From positions 310,001-374,000 of the forward strand of contig NZ_JAGJEA010000001.1 of the NCBI RefSeq assembly GCF_018100805.1: a stretch of 64,000 nucleotides of DNA. Reading direction: 5' to 3'. The notes under the pieces are model-generated. The model worked only from the letters and a program-made list of their open reading frames with translations, was not told the DNA's origin and searched no databases. A program made the translations under genes and the position numbers. The stretch is from Aquimarina sp. MMG016 (GTDB lineage: Bacteria; Bacteroidota; Bacteroidia; Flavobacteriales; Flavobacteriaceae). This document shows, in pieces, positions 35,565 through 43,808 of this stretch. Positions within the stretch are counted from its first letter, which is position 1. Each line of letters starts with the position of its first letter.

Positions 35565-35972
35565 ATGGGTTTAACTCCTCTCGATCAAGGAGGGTTCTCA
35601 GTTTATGGGTTATTTGAAGAAGGTGCCAAAGAACCTTATTTTGTAGGTATATCCAATAATACTGATGTACGTGAAGGACAACACATTGACACTGAAAGAA
35701 TCAGAGATGGAGATAGTATGCAATTATTAGATACAAATACCGATATGACATATGCAGAAGCTAGAGGAAAAGAACAACATCTAATAGAAAAACACGGAAC
35801 AAAAACGGCAACAATAGGTCAAGATTTATCCGAAGATGAACTAACAGCTAAACAAAGAGGAAACAAAGTTAATTCTTTCGATAAAACCCGTACCGATGCA
35901 AGAGGTAAAAAGTTTAAGGCAGAATATGATAAGGCTAAAGGAAAAGGTAAATCTAAAATCAAATGTAAGTAA
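35565..35972 (+). CDS. Orphan Rhs tip: GIY-YIG (URI-type) nuclease toxin domain
   Basis: The intact part encodes 135 residues from an ATG that corresponds to the Met of the Rhs junction (DIMGL). The N-terminus shows the GIY-YIG plan: VYGL (13-16), YFVGIS (25-30), Arg36 and His40 in VREGQH, and EARGKEQHLIEKHGT (65-79), with Glu70 as the probable catalytic acid. The end (NKVNSFDKTRTDARGKKFKA and a Lys-rich tail) is typical of polymorphic toxins. A DNA-cleaving role is expected from the family (Tox-URI type). It lacks an Rhs core and a secretion path of its own; whether it is expressed is unknown. It could serve as a donor tip for recombination with the complete rhs gene. Confidence 0.75.
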   Translation: MGLTPLDQGGFSVYGLFEEGAKEPYFVGISNNTDVREGQHIDTERIRDGDSMQLLDTNTDMTYAEARGKEQHLIEKHGTKTATIGQDLSEDELTAKQRGNKVNSFDKTRTDARGKKFKAEYDKAKGKGKSKIKCK

Positions 35973-36481
35973 TGAATAAATTAGCTAATTTAACCATTGG
36001 GGAGATTTATGCAATTCCTCTGTTTTTATCAGAAGAAAAAGACACAAAAAGTTTTTCACGAAACAAATTTACTGACTAAGGAAAAGAGTTTGCATTTTGC
36101 AGGATTATAGATGACCTCAAAGGAGGAGGAATACTGATAGAAGTCTTTGATCATATAGGAGTATTAAATGAACCTTTATCAGATATTTTAAAATCTAATC
36201 GCTTGTTTCCTCCAATATCAGCATCTGGTTTAGGAATTGGTAAAAAAAGGTAGAAAAAAATTCACCAGCAAGAAAATTATGATAAGGAAAAAGATTCTAA
36301 ATATTCAGAAATAATTCTAGTTGCAGGCACATATGATGATTTGAGTTTGTGGAAAGGAGGTAATACTGTTGGAAGTATTTCAGAAGTTGAAGCAGAAAAA
36401 TACGAGAAGTGGAAAGTTTGGCGTGCATCTCAACTAGAAAAGCGCATTATTAAAGAGTTGTTTGGAGAATTAGCTAGTTAA
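35972..36481 (+). pseudogene. Broken immunity gene of the orphan GIY-YIG toxin
   Basis: Starting at an ATG that overlaps the toxin stop by one base (TAATG), a 170-codon frame runs to TAA at 36479 with two internal stops, TAA at codon 36 (after NKFTD) and TAG at codon 92 (after GIGKKR). Both could come from single substitutions, and the remaining frame is intact. The product would begin LANLTIGEIYAIPLFLSEEK and contain FCRIIDDLKGGGILIEVFDH, resembling Imm26-type immunity proteins (low confidence in the family name). The layout is that of toxin followed by cognate immunity, now dead unless the stops are suppressed. Confidence 0.75.
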
Positions 36482-36539
36482 ATAGAATAAGTTAAGTTAA
36501 TTTCTAAGCTATATTTAGAATAAAGACTATTCAATTTTT

Positions 36540-37235
36540 ATGGCAAAAAGAGCAACACCTTGGAAAGAAGGTAAAGTGATTAGTATTGAAACACGTAAAG
36601 GAACATTTGTATTAGCACAGATGTTGAAAGAACCATTTATACGATTTTATAAGGCTTTTCGTGAAGATGAAGATTGGGAAAAAATAAACGTTGGTATTTT
36701 TGATACATTATTTGTAAATGCAGTAACTAGACAATTTCTAAAATCCAGTAATATTACTGTAATTAAAGATGCTATCCCTGATCTAAAAAGAGAGGATTCT
36801 GACGTATGGATACACCAAAAAAGTGGAAATAGAAAAGTAAAAGTATGGGAAGGAACAAAACAAGAAATTGAGTTTCTTATATTAGGAGGTGAAGCTGGAG
36901 GTTCGTTAGTTAAAAAAGACCTTTGGTGGAGCCCAACACCTGAGATGCGAACTAGACCACACCCTAGTGGTGTTATTGATTCTGTTATCTTAGAAAGTAT
37001 AGAATTAAATGCCGATAATACTATTGATAATAATGAATTGACAAACTTATCAGTTTATCCTACCTTAAATGAAAGACTTTATCTATGCTATTTATTAAAC
37101 AAAAATGTTGACCCTTATAAAGACTTAGTTTTTAATAGAGAAATACCAGAAGATTATAAAATAGCAATTGAGTTTATGTCATCAGGAAGCGATGAGGAAA
37201 AAAAAGAAAAAATCTTGGACACCTATTTTAGATAA
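36540..37235 (+). CDS. Orphan immunity-like protein
   Basis: A 231-residue soluble protein without signal peptide. The N-terminus (KEGKVISIETRKGTFVLAQML, then PFIRFYKAF) has the same layout as the broken immunity gene just upstream: a G-x-V/I-Y-x-I opening, a strand with F/L-A-Q/R, then a hydrophobic strand. It may therefore be a distant relative of the Imm26-like family, extended by a helical C-terminal part (about 160-231). It has no toxin partner directly upstream and sits between two Rhs scars, so an orphan immunity gene that guards against kin toxins is a reasonable reading. Not certain. Confidence 0.6.
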   Translation: MAKRATPWKEGKVISIETRKGTFVLAQMLKEPFIRFYKAFREDEDWEKINVGIFDTLFVNAVTRQFLKSSNITVIKDAIPDLKREDSDVWIHQKSGNRKVKVWEGTKQEIEFLILGGEAGGSLVKKDLWWSPTPEMRTRPHPSGVIDSVILESIELNADNTIDNNELTNLSVYPTLNERLYLCYLLNKNVDPYKDLVFNREIPEDYKIAIEFMSSGSDEEKKEKILDTYFR

Positions 37236-37423
37236 AATTTATGCCAATAGTCGATAATAAGATTTAACCACTCTACAGAGAACGATTTTCTATTTATACG
37301 TCAATCTAGCTTTAAAATTTCTTAAAAAAGTATCAATCACAGTAAATAATATTATGAATGTTTTTTGGATCTAGTGTTTCTATCTTCCTAACGCCTAATA
37401 GTTTTCTTATCATACAAAGCTAA

Positions 37424-37680
37424 GATTATAAAAGATGAAACCTACTCTATCATAACGAATTACTTGAGTACTCCCGTAGAAATGTATGATAGTGTTGGTA
37501 TTAAAGCCTGGACAGTAGAATATGATATTTATGAGAGCGGAGCGTTAAAAAAAGGTCTGGTAGACCTTTTTAGCGAACTAGCCAGGCTGCTATGATGGAT
37601 TTTTTCGTAAGTTGGCTAAAGGTTCATTCGCAGATTGTCCGTTTCGATACCAAGGGCAGTATGAGGATTTTCTATTTTAA
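37424..37680 (+). pseudogene. Third Rhs core scar, interrupted by a hairpin insert
   Basis: The DNA matches the rhs gene at about 34033-34215: it would read KDETYSII, then TPVEMYDSVGIKAWTVEYDIY and, after an interruption, VRKLAKGSFADCPFRYQGQYED. Between the two halves about 70 unrelated bases (37534-37605) with several stops replace the bases coding GK. The match ends after GQYED, where the fragment is truncated. No toxin frame follows. Confidence 0.8.
37549..37571. repeat. Hairpin in the insert of the third Rhs scar
   Basis: A perfect 10-bp inverted repeat (37549-37558 and 37562-37571, core AAAAAGGTCT) with a 3-base loop, flanked by GCGTTAA and TAGCG. It has the look of a terminator or of a small mobile palindromic unit carried by the 70-base insert. 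Confidence 0.55.
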
Positions 37681-37719
37681 TAAGGTTATAGTATATTTAA
37701 ACATACCAATAATCATCTT

Positions 37720-38115
37720 ATGAAAACATTTAAAACCTATCTTTCTTTACTTCTTCTTAGCTTTTCAATAGTATCTTATACACAAGAACCAACTGCAGAA
37801 TATATTGAAACTGAAGCCACCATTACAGAAATAAATTTTAAAGTACGTAGTCGCCGATCTTCTGCAACTGCTACTGTGGATTATGTAACCAAAGAGGGAG
37901 ATAGTTTATCTAGTACTGTAAAGCTATTTCACATACCCTTTATTGGCCCTTTAAATAACGAAGGAGACAAAATTACGGTTTTATACAACAAAGCCACACC
38001 TTTGATCTTAACTACGTCTAAAACGTCTTTTATTCAATCCTATGGATTATATCTCCTTATTGCAATGGGACTTCTTATTTTTGTTTATCGATTTATAAAG
38101 AGGTCTAAAAAATAA
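37720..38115 (+). CDS. DUF3592-like exported membrane protein
   Basis: A 131-residue protein with an N-terminal signal peptide (MKTFKTYLSLLLLSFSIVSY), a beta-rich extracytoplasmic domain (about 25-100: ETEATITEINFKVRSR, ATATVDYVTKEGDSLSSTV, GDKITVLYNKATP), and a C-terminal membrane helix (about 107-126) ending in KRSKK. The pattern (variable-strand, then DxVxVxYNPxxP-like turn, then membrane helix) is that of DUF3592. Function unknown. It lies at the end of the Rhs island, convergent with the oxidase operon. Confidence 0.7.
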   Translation: MKTFKTYLSLLLLSFSIVSYTQEPTAEYIETEATITEINFKVRSRRSSATATVDYVTKEGDSLSSTVKLFHIPFIGPLNNEGDKITVLYNKATPLILTTSKTSFIQSYGLYLLIAMGLLIFVYRFIKRSKK

Positions 38116-38217
38116 GTAGGATTCAAAAAAAAACAAAGAACTACTTCAGTTAGCGCTATACAAATCTTAGTTTATATCTAAAATAACCTCTCTAACCTTA
38201 GAGATTATAAAAACATA

Positions 38218-38242
38218 AAGCCTTTTCGTGATGAAAAGGCTT
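38218..38242 (-). terminator. Terminator of the act-cox operon
   Basis: Perfect 10-bp arms (38218-38227 and 38233-38242, core AAGCCTTTTC) with a 5-base loop, followed on the minus strand by TTATGTTTTTAT. It lies just after the coxA stop. Confidence 0.8.
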
Positions 38243-38270
38243 CTGTTATATAAATAATTTACATTCTATA

Positions 38271-40085
38271 TTAATGATGCATTTCTTCTTCTCCGTCTTG
38301 TAGTGGTGTTATTTGAGAGACAAAATCTTGTCCTGGGATCACATATTCACCATCTTCTCTAGTCTTACTATAATCATATGCCCATCTGTGTACGTGAGGG
38401 ATATCTCCAGGCCAGTTACCGTGCATATGCTCTACTGGGGTTGTCCACTCCATAGTATTAGATTTCCAAGGGTTTTGAGTTGCTTTCTTTCCATAGAAAA
38501 TAGAGCTGATAAAGTTATATAAAAACACCAATTGAGCTGCTGCTGTTATCAAAGCAAAAACGGTAATCAACACATTGGTATCTGCTAAATCATCAAAATA
38601 TGGAAAATTAGAATTTGTATAATATCTACGTGGTAAACCTGCCATACCAATAAAGTGCATTGGGAAGAAAACCCCATACGCTCCAATTGCAGTTACCCAG
38701 AAATGTATATATCCCAGATTCTTGTTCATCATTTTACCATACATCTTAGGGAACCAGTGATAAACACCCGCAAATAAACCATATAATGCAGAAATACCCA
38801 TCACCAAGTGGAAGTGAGCCACTACAAAATATGTATCGTGTACATTAATATCCAGGGTACTATCTCCAAGGATAATTCCTGTAAGACCTCCTGTGATGAA
38901 TGTCGAAACCAAACCTATAGAGAATAACATCGCAGGATTAAGCTGAAGATTACCTTTCCAGAGGGTGGTTATATAGTTAAACGCCTTTACTGCGGATGGT
39001 ATTGCGATCAATAAAGTAGTAAACGTAAATACCGATCCTAAGAATGGATTCATCCCTGAAATAAACATATGGTGACCCCATACTATTGTAGATAAAAATG
39101 CAATTGCTAAAATCGATGCAACCATCGCTCGATAACCAAATATTGGTTTACGTGCATTCGTTGCTATAATCTCTGAAGTTATACCAAGAGCAGGTAACAA
39201 TACAATATATACTTCTGGGTGCCCAAGGAACCAAAATAAATGCTCAAATAATACTGGAGAACCTCCTTGGTTATGTAGTACTTCTCCTTGGATATAGATA
39301 TCGCTCAGGTAGAATGAGGTACCAAAACTTCTATCCATTATTAACAACAATGCTGCTGATAATAATACCGGGAAGGAAACAATACCAATGATTGCAGTTA
39401 CAAAAAATGCCCAAATCGTTAATGGTAAACGAGTCATTGACATTCCTTTTGTTCTAAGGTTAATTACTGTTACTACATAGTTCAAAGAACCTAATAATGA
39501 TGAAGCAATAAAAATTGCCATAGAAACAAGCCAAAGCGTCATCCCCATACCTGAACCTCCAATAGCCTGAGGTAATGCACTTAACGGAGGATAAATTGTC
39601 CAACCTGCAGATGCTGGTCCTGCCTCCGCAAATAGAGACAACACCATAATCACACTACTCAAAAAGAATAGCCAGTAGGATACCATATTTAAAAACCCAG
39701 AAGCCATATCTCTGGCTCCAATCTGCAAAGGAATTAATAGATTACTAAACGTACCACTTAATCCGGCTGTAAGTACAAAGAATACCATAATAGTACCATG
39801 AATCGTTACTAATGCAAGATAGATACTAGGATCCATAACCCCATCGGCACCAAACTTACCTAATAGTACTTCATATATTGTAAATTTATGATCAGGCCAC
39901 GCCAATTGCATTCTAAATAATAAAGACATTGCAATCCCTATTATTCCCATAATCAAACCAGTTATTAAGTACTGTTTGGAAATCATTTTATGATCCTGAC
40001 TAAAGATATATTTTGTTATAAATGTCTCTTTATGATGTCCGTGATCGTCGTGGGCGTGATCATCTGCGTGTGCTATTGCTGACAT
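38271..40085 (-). CDS. ctaD: Cytochrome c oxidase subunit I
   Basis: A 604-residue heme-copper oxidase catalytic subunit with 12 or more helices. It holds the CuB/Tyr motif GHPEVYIVLLP (His289 crosslinked to Tyr293), the second CuB pair WGHHMFISG, the heme ligands in HDTYFVVAHFHLVMG, and an early heme His in HGTIMVFFVLTAG, so the active site is complete (A-type family). The cytoplasmic N-terminus is strongly His-rich (HADDHAHDDHGHHKE). It is the last gene of the act-cox operon, 44 bases after coxB and before a terminator. It reduces oxygen to water with electrons from ACIII. Confidence 0.97.
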   Translation of the reverse strand: MSAIAHADDHAHDDHGHHKETFITKYIFSQDHKMISKQYLITGLIMGIIGIAMSLLFRMQLAWPDHKFTIYEVLLGKFGADGVMDPSIYLALVTIHGTIMVFFVLTAGLSGTFSNLLIPLQIGARDMASGFLNMVSYWLFFLSSVIMVLSLFAEAGPASAGWTIYPPLSALPQAIGGSGMGMTLWLVSMAIFIASSLLGSLNYVVTVINLRTKGMSMTRLPLTIWAFFVTAIIGIVSFPVLLSAALLLIMDRSFGTSFYLSDIYIQGEVLHNQGGSPVLFEHLFWFLGHPEVYIVLLPALGITSEIIATNARKPIFGYRAMVASILAIAFLSTIVWGHHMFISGMNPFLGSVFTFTTLLIAIPSAVKAFNYITTLWKGNLQLNPAMLFSIGLVSTFITGGLTGIILGDSTLDINVHDTYFVVAHFHLVMGISALYGLFAGVYHWFPKMYGKMMNKNLGYIHFWVTAIGAYGVFFPMHFIGMAGLPRRYYTNSNFPYFDDLADTNVLITVFALITAAAQLVFLYNFISSIFYGKKATQNPWKSNTMEWTTPVEHMHGNWPGDIPHVHRWAYDYSKTREDGEYVIPGQDFVSQITPLQDGEEEMHH

Positions 40086-40129
40086 ATCGCTATTTCTTTT
40101 TTAATATAATATATTAATCTTTCTTTCTC

Positions 40130-41206
40130 TTAATTACTTGCCTGAGCTGATAATTGCTCTCCAAACGTTGGTTGTTGTTTTAACCAAGCATTATAATCTT
40201 CTTCAGACTCCACAATTATTTTCATTTGCATATTATAATGTGAAGCTCCACATATCTTATTACATAACAAGTAATAATCAAATGTATATTCTTCTAATGC
40301 TTCATCTCCTGCAGCAACTAACTTTTTACTTTTCTCTTTTCTTATCTTATTAATCGTAGCCACCTTTTCTACCATAAACTCACTGTTTCTCATATGTTCA
40401 GAAGTCATTGTTGGTGTATAAGAGAATTCTGTAATCATACCTGGTACTACATTCATCTGAGCTCTAAAGAAAGGCATATATGCAGAATGCAAAATATCCT
40501 GAGATCTCATCTTAAAGATTACTTTTCTATTTACTGGTAAATGTAATTCATTTACAATTTTATCATCTTTACCATAACTATCAGAAACATCAAGACCTAA
40601 AGTATTGATCCCTTCTATAAAGCGTACATTGGCTTTACCAAGTTCATTATCTGCTCCAGAATATCTTGCTCTCCAATCGAACTGGTATGCATATAACTCT
40701 ATAATCAATGGATCACCTTCTTCTTCATCAATATTCATAATATCTGACCAAGTAAATAAACCATAGATTATTAATCCTGCCAAAACAATTACAGGAATAA
40801 TAGTCCAGATAAATTCTAACTTATCGTTATCAGCAAAAAATAATGCTTTATTTTCTTTCTTCCCTCTATACTTATAAGAAAAATAGTGTAGTAATCCCTG
40901 GGTAATGATCTGAACAATAAAAATCAAGACCATAGAGATAAACATCAATTGATCATAGTCATATCCGTGTTCAGAAGCAGATTCAGGTAAGAAGAAGCTT
41001 CTATATTGAACAAAACAATATATGGTTAATAAGTAAATGAATATTACAAAGCCAAGCATTAACTTACCGTGTAAGTTATTATCCTTGTCATTAGCTACTT
41101 GAGAGTTATCTGCACCGTTTAATTCTGACAATCTCAAAATTTTTGACATTTGCCATAACGTAATTCCAAAAAGCGCTATAACTACTATGGTTAAGAATAC
41201 AGTCAT
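40130..41206 (-). CDS. ctaC: Cytochrome c oxidase subunit II
   Basis: A 358-residue subunit II. An N-terminal membrane helix (2-20) and two further helices (about 50-70 and 130-155 region) anchor a periplasmic cupredoxin domain. The CuA site is LHSAY and CNKICGASHYNM, giving Cys315, Cys319, His323 and Met326, all present. There is no C-terminal heme c domain, so electrons arrive from an external or ACIII-bound cytochrome c rather than a fused one. It lies 31 bases after actF. The SCO protein at 573-1307 would load its CuA centre. Confidence 0.95.
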   Translation of the reverse strand: MTVFLTIVVIALFGITLWQMSKILRLSELNGADNSQVANDKDNNLHGKLMLGFVIFIYLLTIYCFVQYRSFFLPESASEHGYDYDQLMFISMVLIFIVQIITQGLLHYFSYKYRGKKENKALFFADNDKLEFIWTIIPVIVLAGLIIYGLFTWSDIMNIDEEEGDPLIIELYAYQFDWRARYSGADNELGKANVRFIEGINTLGLDVSDSYGKDDKIVNELHLPVNRKVIFKMRSQDILHSAYMPFFRAQMNVVPGMITEFSYTPTMTSEHMRNSEFMVEKVATINKIRKEKSKKLVAAGDEALEEYTFDYYLLCNKICGASHYNMQMKIIVESEEDYNAWLKQQPTFGEQLSAQASN

Positions 41207-41237
41207 TTTTATCTATCTTCTTTTATACAATTCTAAA

Positions 41238-42566
41238 TTAATAATGGAAATGTTTACTTTCCTCTAAATATGGGTTTCCTTTAGCTAACAAAGGAGCTTT
41301 GGTCAATGCCGTAAATACTACAAACAAGAATAATCCTAAGAATAATAATACCGCGCTTATTTCACTTAAACCAATAAACCAAGATTCTCCAACAGTAGCC
41401 GGCATCACCATATTAAATATATCAATATAGTGACCACAAAGGATTATAATACCTGACATAACTACAAACCAGTTTACACGTTTGAAATCGCTATTCATCA
41501 ATACTAATAATGGGAATATAAAATTCATTACCAGCATACCAAAGAATGGCAACTTATAGTCTTCAATTCGTGTAATGAAATATGTTACTTCTTCAGGAAT
41601 ATTAGAATACCAGATTAGCATAAACTGTGAAAACCAAAGGTAAGTCCAGAAAATACTTATCCCGAACATGAACTTAGCCAAATCGTGAATATGACTATTA
41701 TTTACGAAATCCATATATCCCTTAGATTTTAGGTAAATAGTCATTAAGGCGATTACAGTAATACCTGACACAAACAAACTTGCGAACACATACCACCCAA
41801 ATAATGTACTGAACCAGTGTGGATCAAAACTCATAATCCAATCCCAAGACATCATAGATTCTGTATAGATAAAGAACACTAGGAATGCTGCTGACCATTT
41901 GAAACTTTTCTTATACCACTTGTTTCCTTCTGAATCTTCATCCTGCTTTCTTGAGAACTTTACAGCAAAGTGACGGTAAAATAACCAACCTCCTAAAAAG
42001 ATAGCTGCTCTGATCATCAATCCAGTTCCGTTCAACCATCCTGATTTACCTTGTATCAATTTATCGTGAGCTACCACTTCTGGATCTGCCCATACAAACA
42101 AATGGTTTACATGGAATCCTGATAAGGCAAGTATAACAAACATAATGATTCCTCCTGGAACCAAATATGCTGTAATGGCTTCCATTACTCTAAAAAGCAC
42201 AGGAGACCATCCCGCTTGCGATGCAAATTGAATTGCATAGAACGCCAAAACCCCTAACGCGATCATAAAAAAGAAAAATGCCGCCACATATAATGAAGCC
42301 CAAGGCTTATTCTGCAATTGATGCAAAGTATGCTCATAATGTGCATCACCTCCGTGAGCATCATCAGCATGTTCTCCTCCATGCTCGGCTTCAGCTTTTG
42401 CGTGTGAATCTCCATGACCACCTCCGTGCGCATCATGCGCTGCCATCATCTCTTTTACTTCTTCTACGGATTTTGGTGTAGAAAGGAAACCATATATAAG
42501 TCCTATTCCTCCTACAATCATAAGAATGAAAGAAAATAATCTTAATCTATTTGATAGCGTATACAT
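41238..42566 (-). CDS. actF: Alternative complex III subunit ActF
   Basis: A 442-residue membrane subunit of the quinol:cytochrome c oxidoreductase with about ten helices, a shortened relative of ActC/NrfD proteins. After the first helix (residues 10-28) there is a striking His-rich loop (about 42-85: HDAHGGGHGDSHAKAEAEHG and more), with about ten His in 40 residues. SFDPHWFSTLFGWYVFASLF and MSWDWIMSFDPHW are conserved ActF segments. It is cotranscribed with the other act genes and lies 39 bases from actE. Confidence 0.92.
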   Translation of the reverse strand: MYTLSNRLRLFSFILMIVGGIGLIYGFLSTPKSVEEVKEMMAAHDAHGGGHGDSHAKAEAEHGGEHADDAHGGDAHYEHTLHQLQNKPWASLYVAAFFFFMIALGVLAFYAIQFASQAGWSPVLFRVMEAITAYLVPGGIIMFVILALSGFHVNHLFVWADPEVVAHDKLIQGKSGWLNGTGLMIRAAIFLGGWLFYRHFAVKFSRKQDEDSEGNKWYKKSFKWSAAFLVFFIYTESMMSWDWIMSFDPHWFSTLFGWYVFASLFVSGITVIALMTIYLKSKGYMDFVNNSHIHDLAKFMFGISIFWTYLWFSQFMLIWYSNIPEEVTYFITRIEDYKLPFFGMLVMNFIFPLLVLMNSDFKRVNWFVVMSGIIILCGHYIDIFNMVMPATVGESWFIGLSEISAVLLFLGLFLFVVFTALTKAPLLAKGNPYLEESKHFHY

Positions 42567-42605
42567 ATCTTAATAATATCGTTATTCTTAACTTTTAACT
42601 ATGCA

Positions 42606-43259
42606 CTAGTGTGCGTTATCGTGTTGTTCTGTTGATTCTTGATGTTCTTCTTCAACCTTGGTTTCTACAACGGCTAGGTCTGCATCAATACGAGGAGTTT
42701 TACCTTCTAGATCCGCCTTTAGCTTTTCAACATATTGTACAATTTGCCATCTTTCGTGCTCGCTTGTTTGAGCAGCATAAGATCCCATAGAGTTAATTCC
42801 GTAGTACATTACATGATAAATACTTCCTTCTGTAATGGCTCTACCTATATCATCATAACTTGGTACCCCAAGAATTTTTTCTCTCTGTACTAAAGTACCT
42901 TTACCATCTCCTTTGGTTCCGTGACAGATCGCACAATAGATATCATATAATGCCTTTCCTGCCTCTTCATTTTCTTTAGTATATTTAATGGAGTTCTTAA
43001 GAGAATCTTTGGCCATCTGATAACCTTCTGCAGAGTTTTCAAGCTCATATGGCATCCATCCTCTTGGTATAGAACCTTCTGCAGGCAACATAGCTTCCTG
43101 ACCTGTTTCACCAAATACTCCGTATTCTCCGTAAGTTTCATAACCAACAGATTCATACATATTAGGCATAAACTGATAGTTAGGTTTCGCATCATCCTGA
43201 CATGAAACAACACTAATAATCACTATTGCCGTTGCTAATATTTTTATAGTAGTCTTCAT
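42606..43259 (-). CDS. actE: Alternative complex III subunit ActE, monoheme cytochrome c lipoprotein
   Basis: A 217-residue lipoprotein (lipobox VVSC, Cys20) with one heme-binding CAICH motif (Cys109, Cys112, His113) and the downstream YYGINSMGSYAAQTS containing the probable Met ligand. It carries electrons from the ActB/ActA region to the oxidase. The C-terminal tail is rich in Glu and His. It lies 5 bases after actD. Confidence 0.93.
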   Translation of the reverse strand: MKTTIKILATAIVIISVVSCQDDAKPNYQFMPNMYESVGYETYGEYGVFGETGQEAMLPAEGSIPRGWMPYELENSAEGYQMAKDSLKNSIKYTKENEEAGKALYDIYCAICHGTKGDGKGTLVQREKILGVPSYDDIGRAITEGSIYHVMYYGINSMGSYAAQTSEHERWQIVQYVEKLKADLEGKTPRIDADLAVVETKVEEEHQESTEQHDNAH

Positions 43260-43264
43260 TATTA

Positions 43265-43804
43265 CTAATGGTTATCGTCTTCCTTATCTATTACTTTAAT
43301 TTCTACTGCTCCAGTACCTCCTAAGAAGTTCGTCAACTGATCTACATCGTGACTTCCAGCATCAACCTCCATTAAGAAATGGTCGTCCGTAGTTCTTACA
43401 TCAGGATTTTCTGCTTCTTTGAATGGCCACAACTTACTTCTCATATAAAAAGTGATTACCATTAAGTGAGCCGCAAAAAACACCGTAAGCTCAAACATAA
43501 TTGGTACGAAAGCAGGCATATTCTCGATATAGCTAAAACTTGGTTTACCACCAATGTTTTGAGGCCAATCCTCTATCATAATGAAATTCATCATTAAGAT
43601 TGCTACTGTCAATCCTACACAACCATACATAAAAGCAGTAATTGCCAAACGTGTATGCGGTAGCCCCATAGCTTTATCAAGTCCGTGTACTGGAAAAGGT
43701 GTATATATCTCTTCTATCTGATAATGCTCTGAACGAACTTTCTTTACAGCGTCCATCAGGACATCATCATCTATATATAATGCATGTATAACTTTTGATG
43801 CCAT
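43265..43804 (-). CDS. actD: Alternative complex III subunit ActD (DUF3341)
   Basis: A 179-residue protein: an N-terminal ferredoxin-like domain (DDDVLMDAVKKVRSEHYQIE, YTPFPVHGLDKAMGL), two membrane helices (about 59-81 and 100-122), and a C-terminal soluble part. The DUF3341 signature YTPFPVHGLD is present. The frame is open further upstream to 43852, but that part overlaps actC; the ATG at 43804, 4 bases after the actC stop, starts the canonical MASKVIHALYID. ActD is a peripheral membrane subunit of ACIII. Confidence 0.94.
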   Translation of the reverse strand: MASKVIHALYIDDDVLMDAVKKVRSEHYQIEEIYTPFPVHGLDKAMGLPHTRLAITAFMYGCVGLTVAILMMNFIMIEDWPQNIGGKPSFSYIENMPAFVPIMFELTVFFAAHLMVITFYMRSKLWPFKEAENPDVRTTDDHFLMEVDAGSHDVDQLTNFLGGTGAVEIKVIDKEDDNH

Positions 43805-43808
43805 ACTT

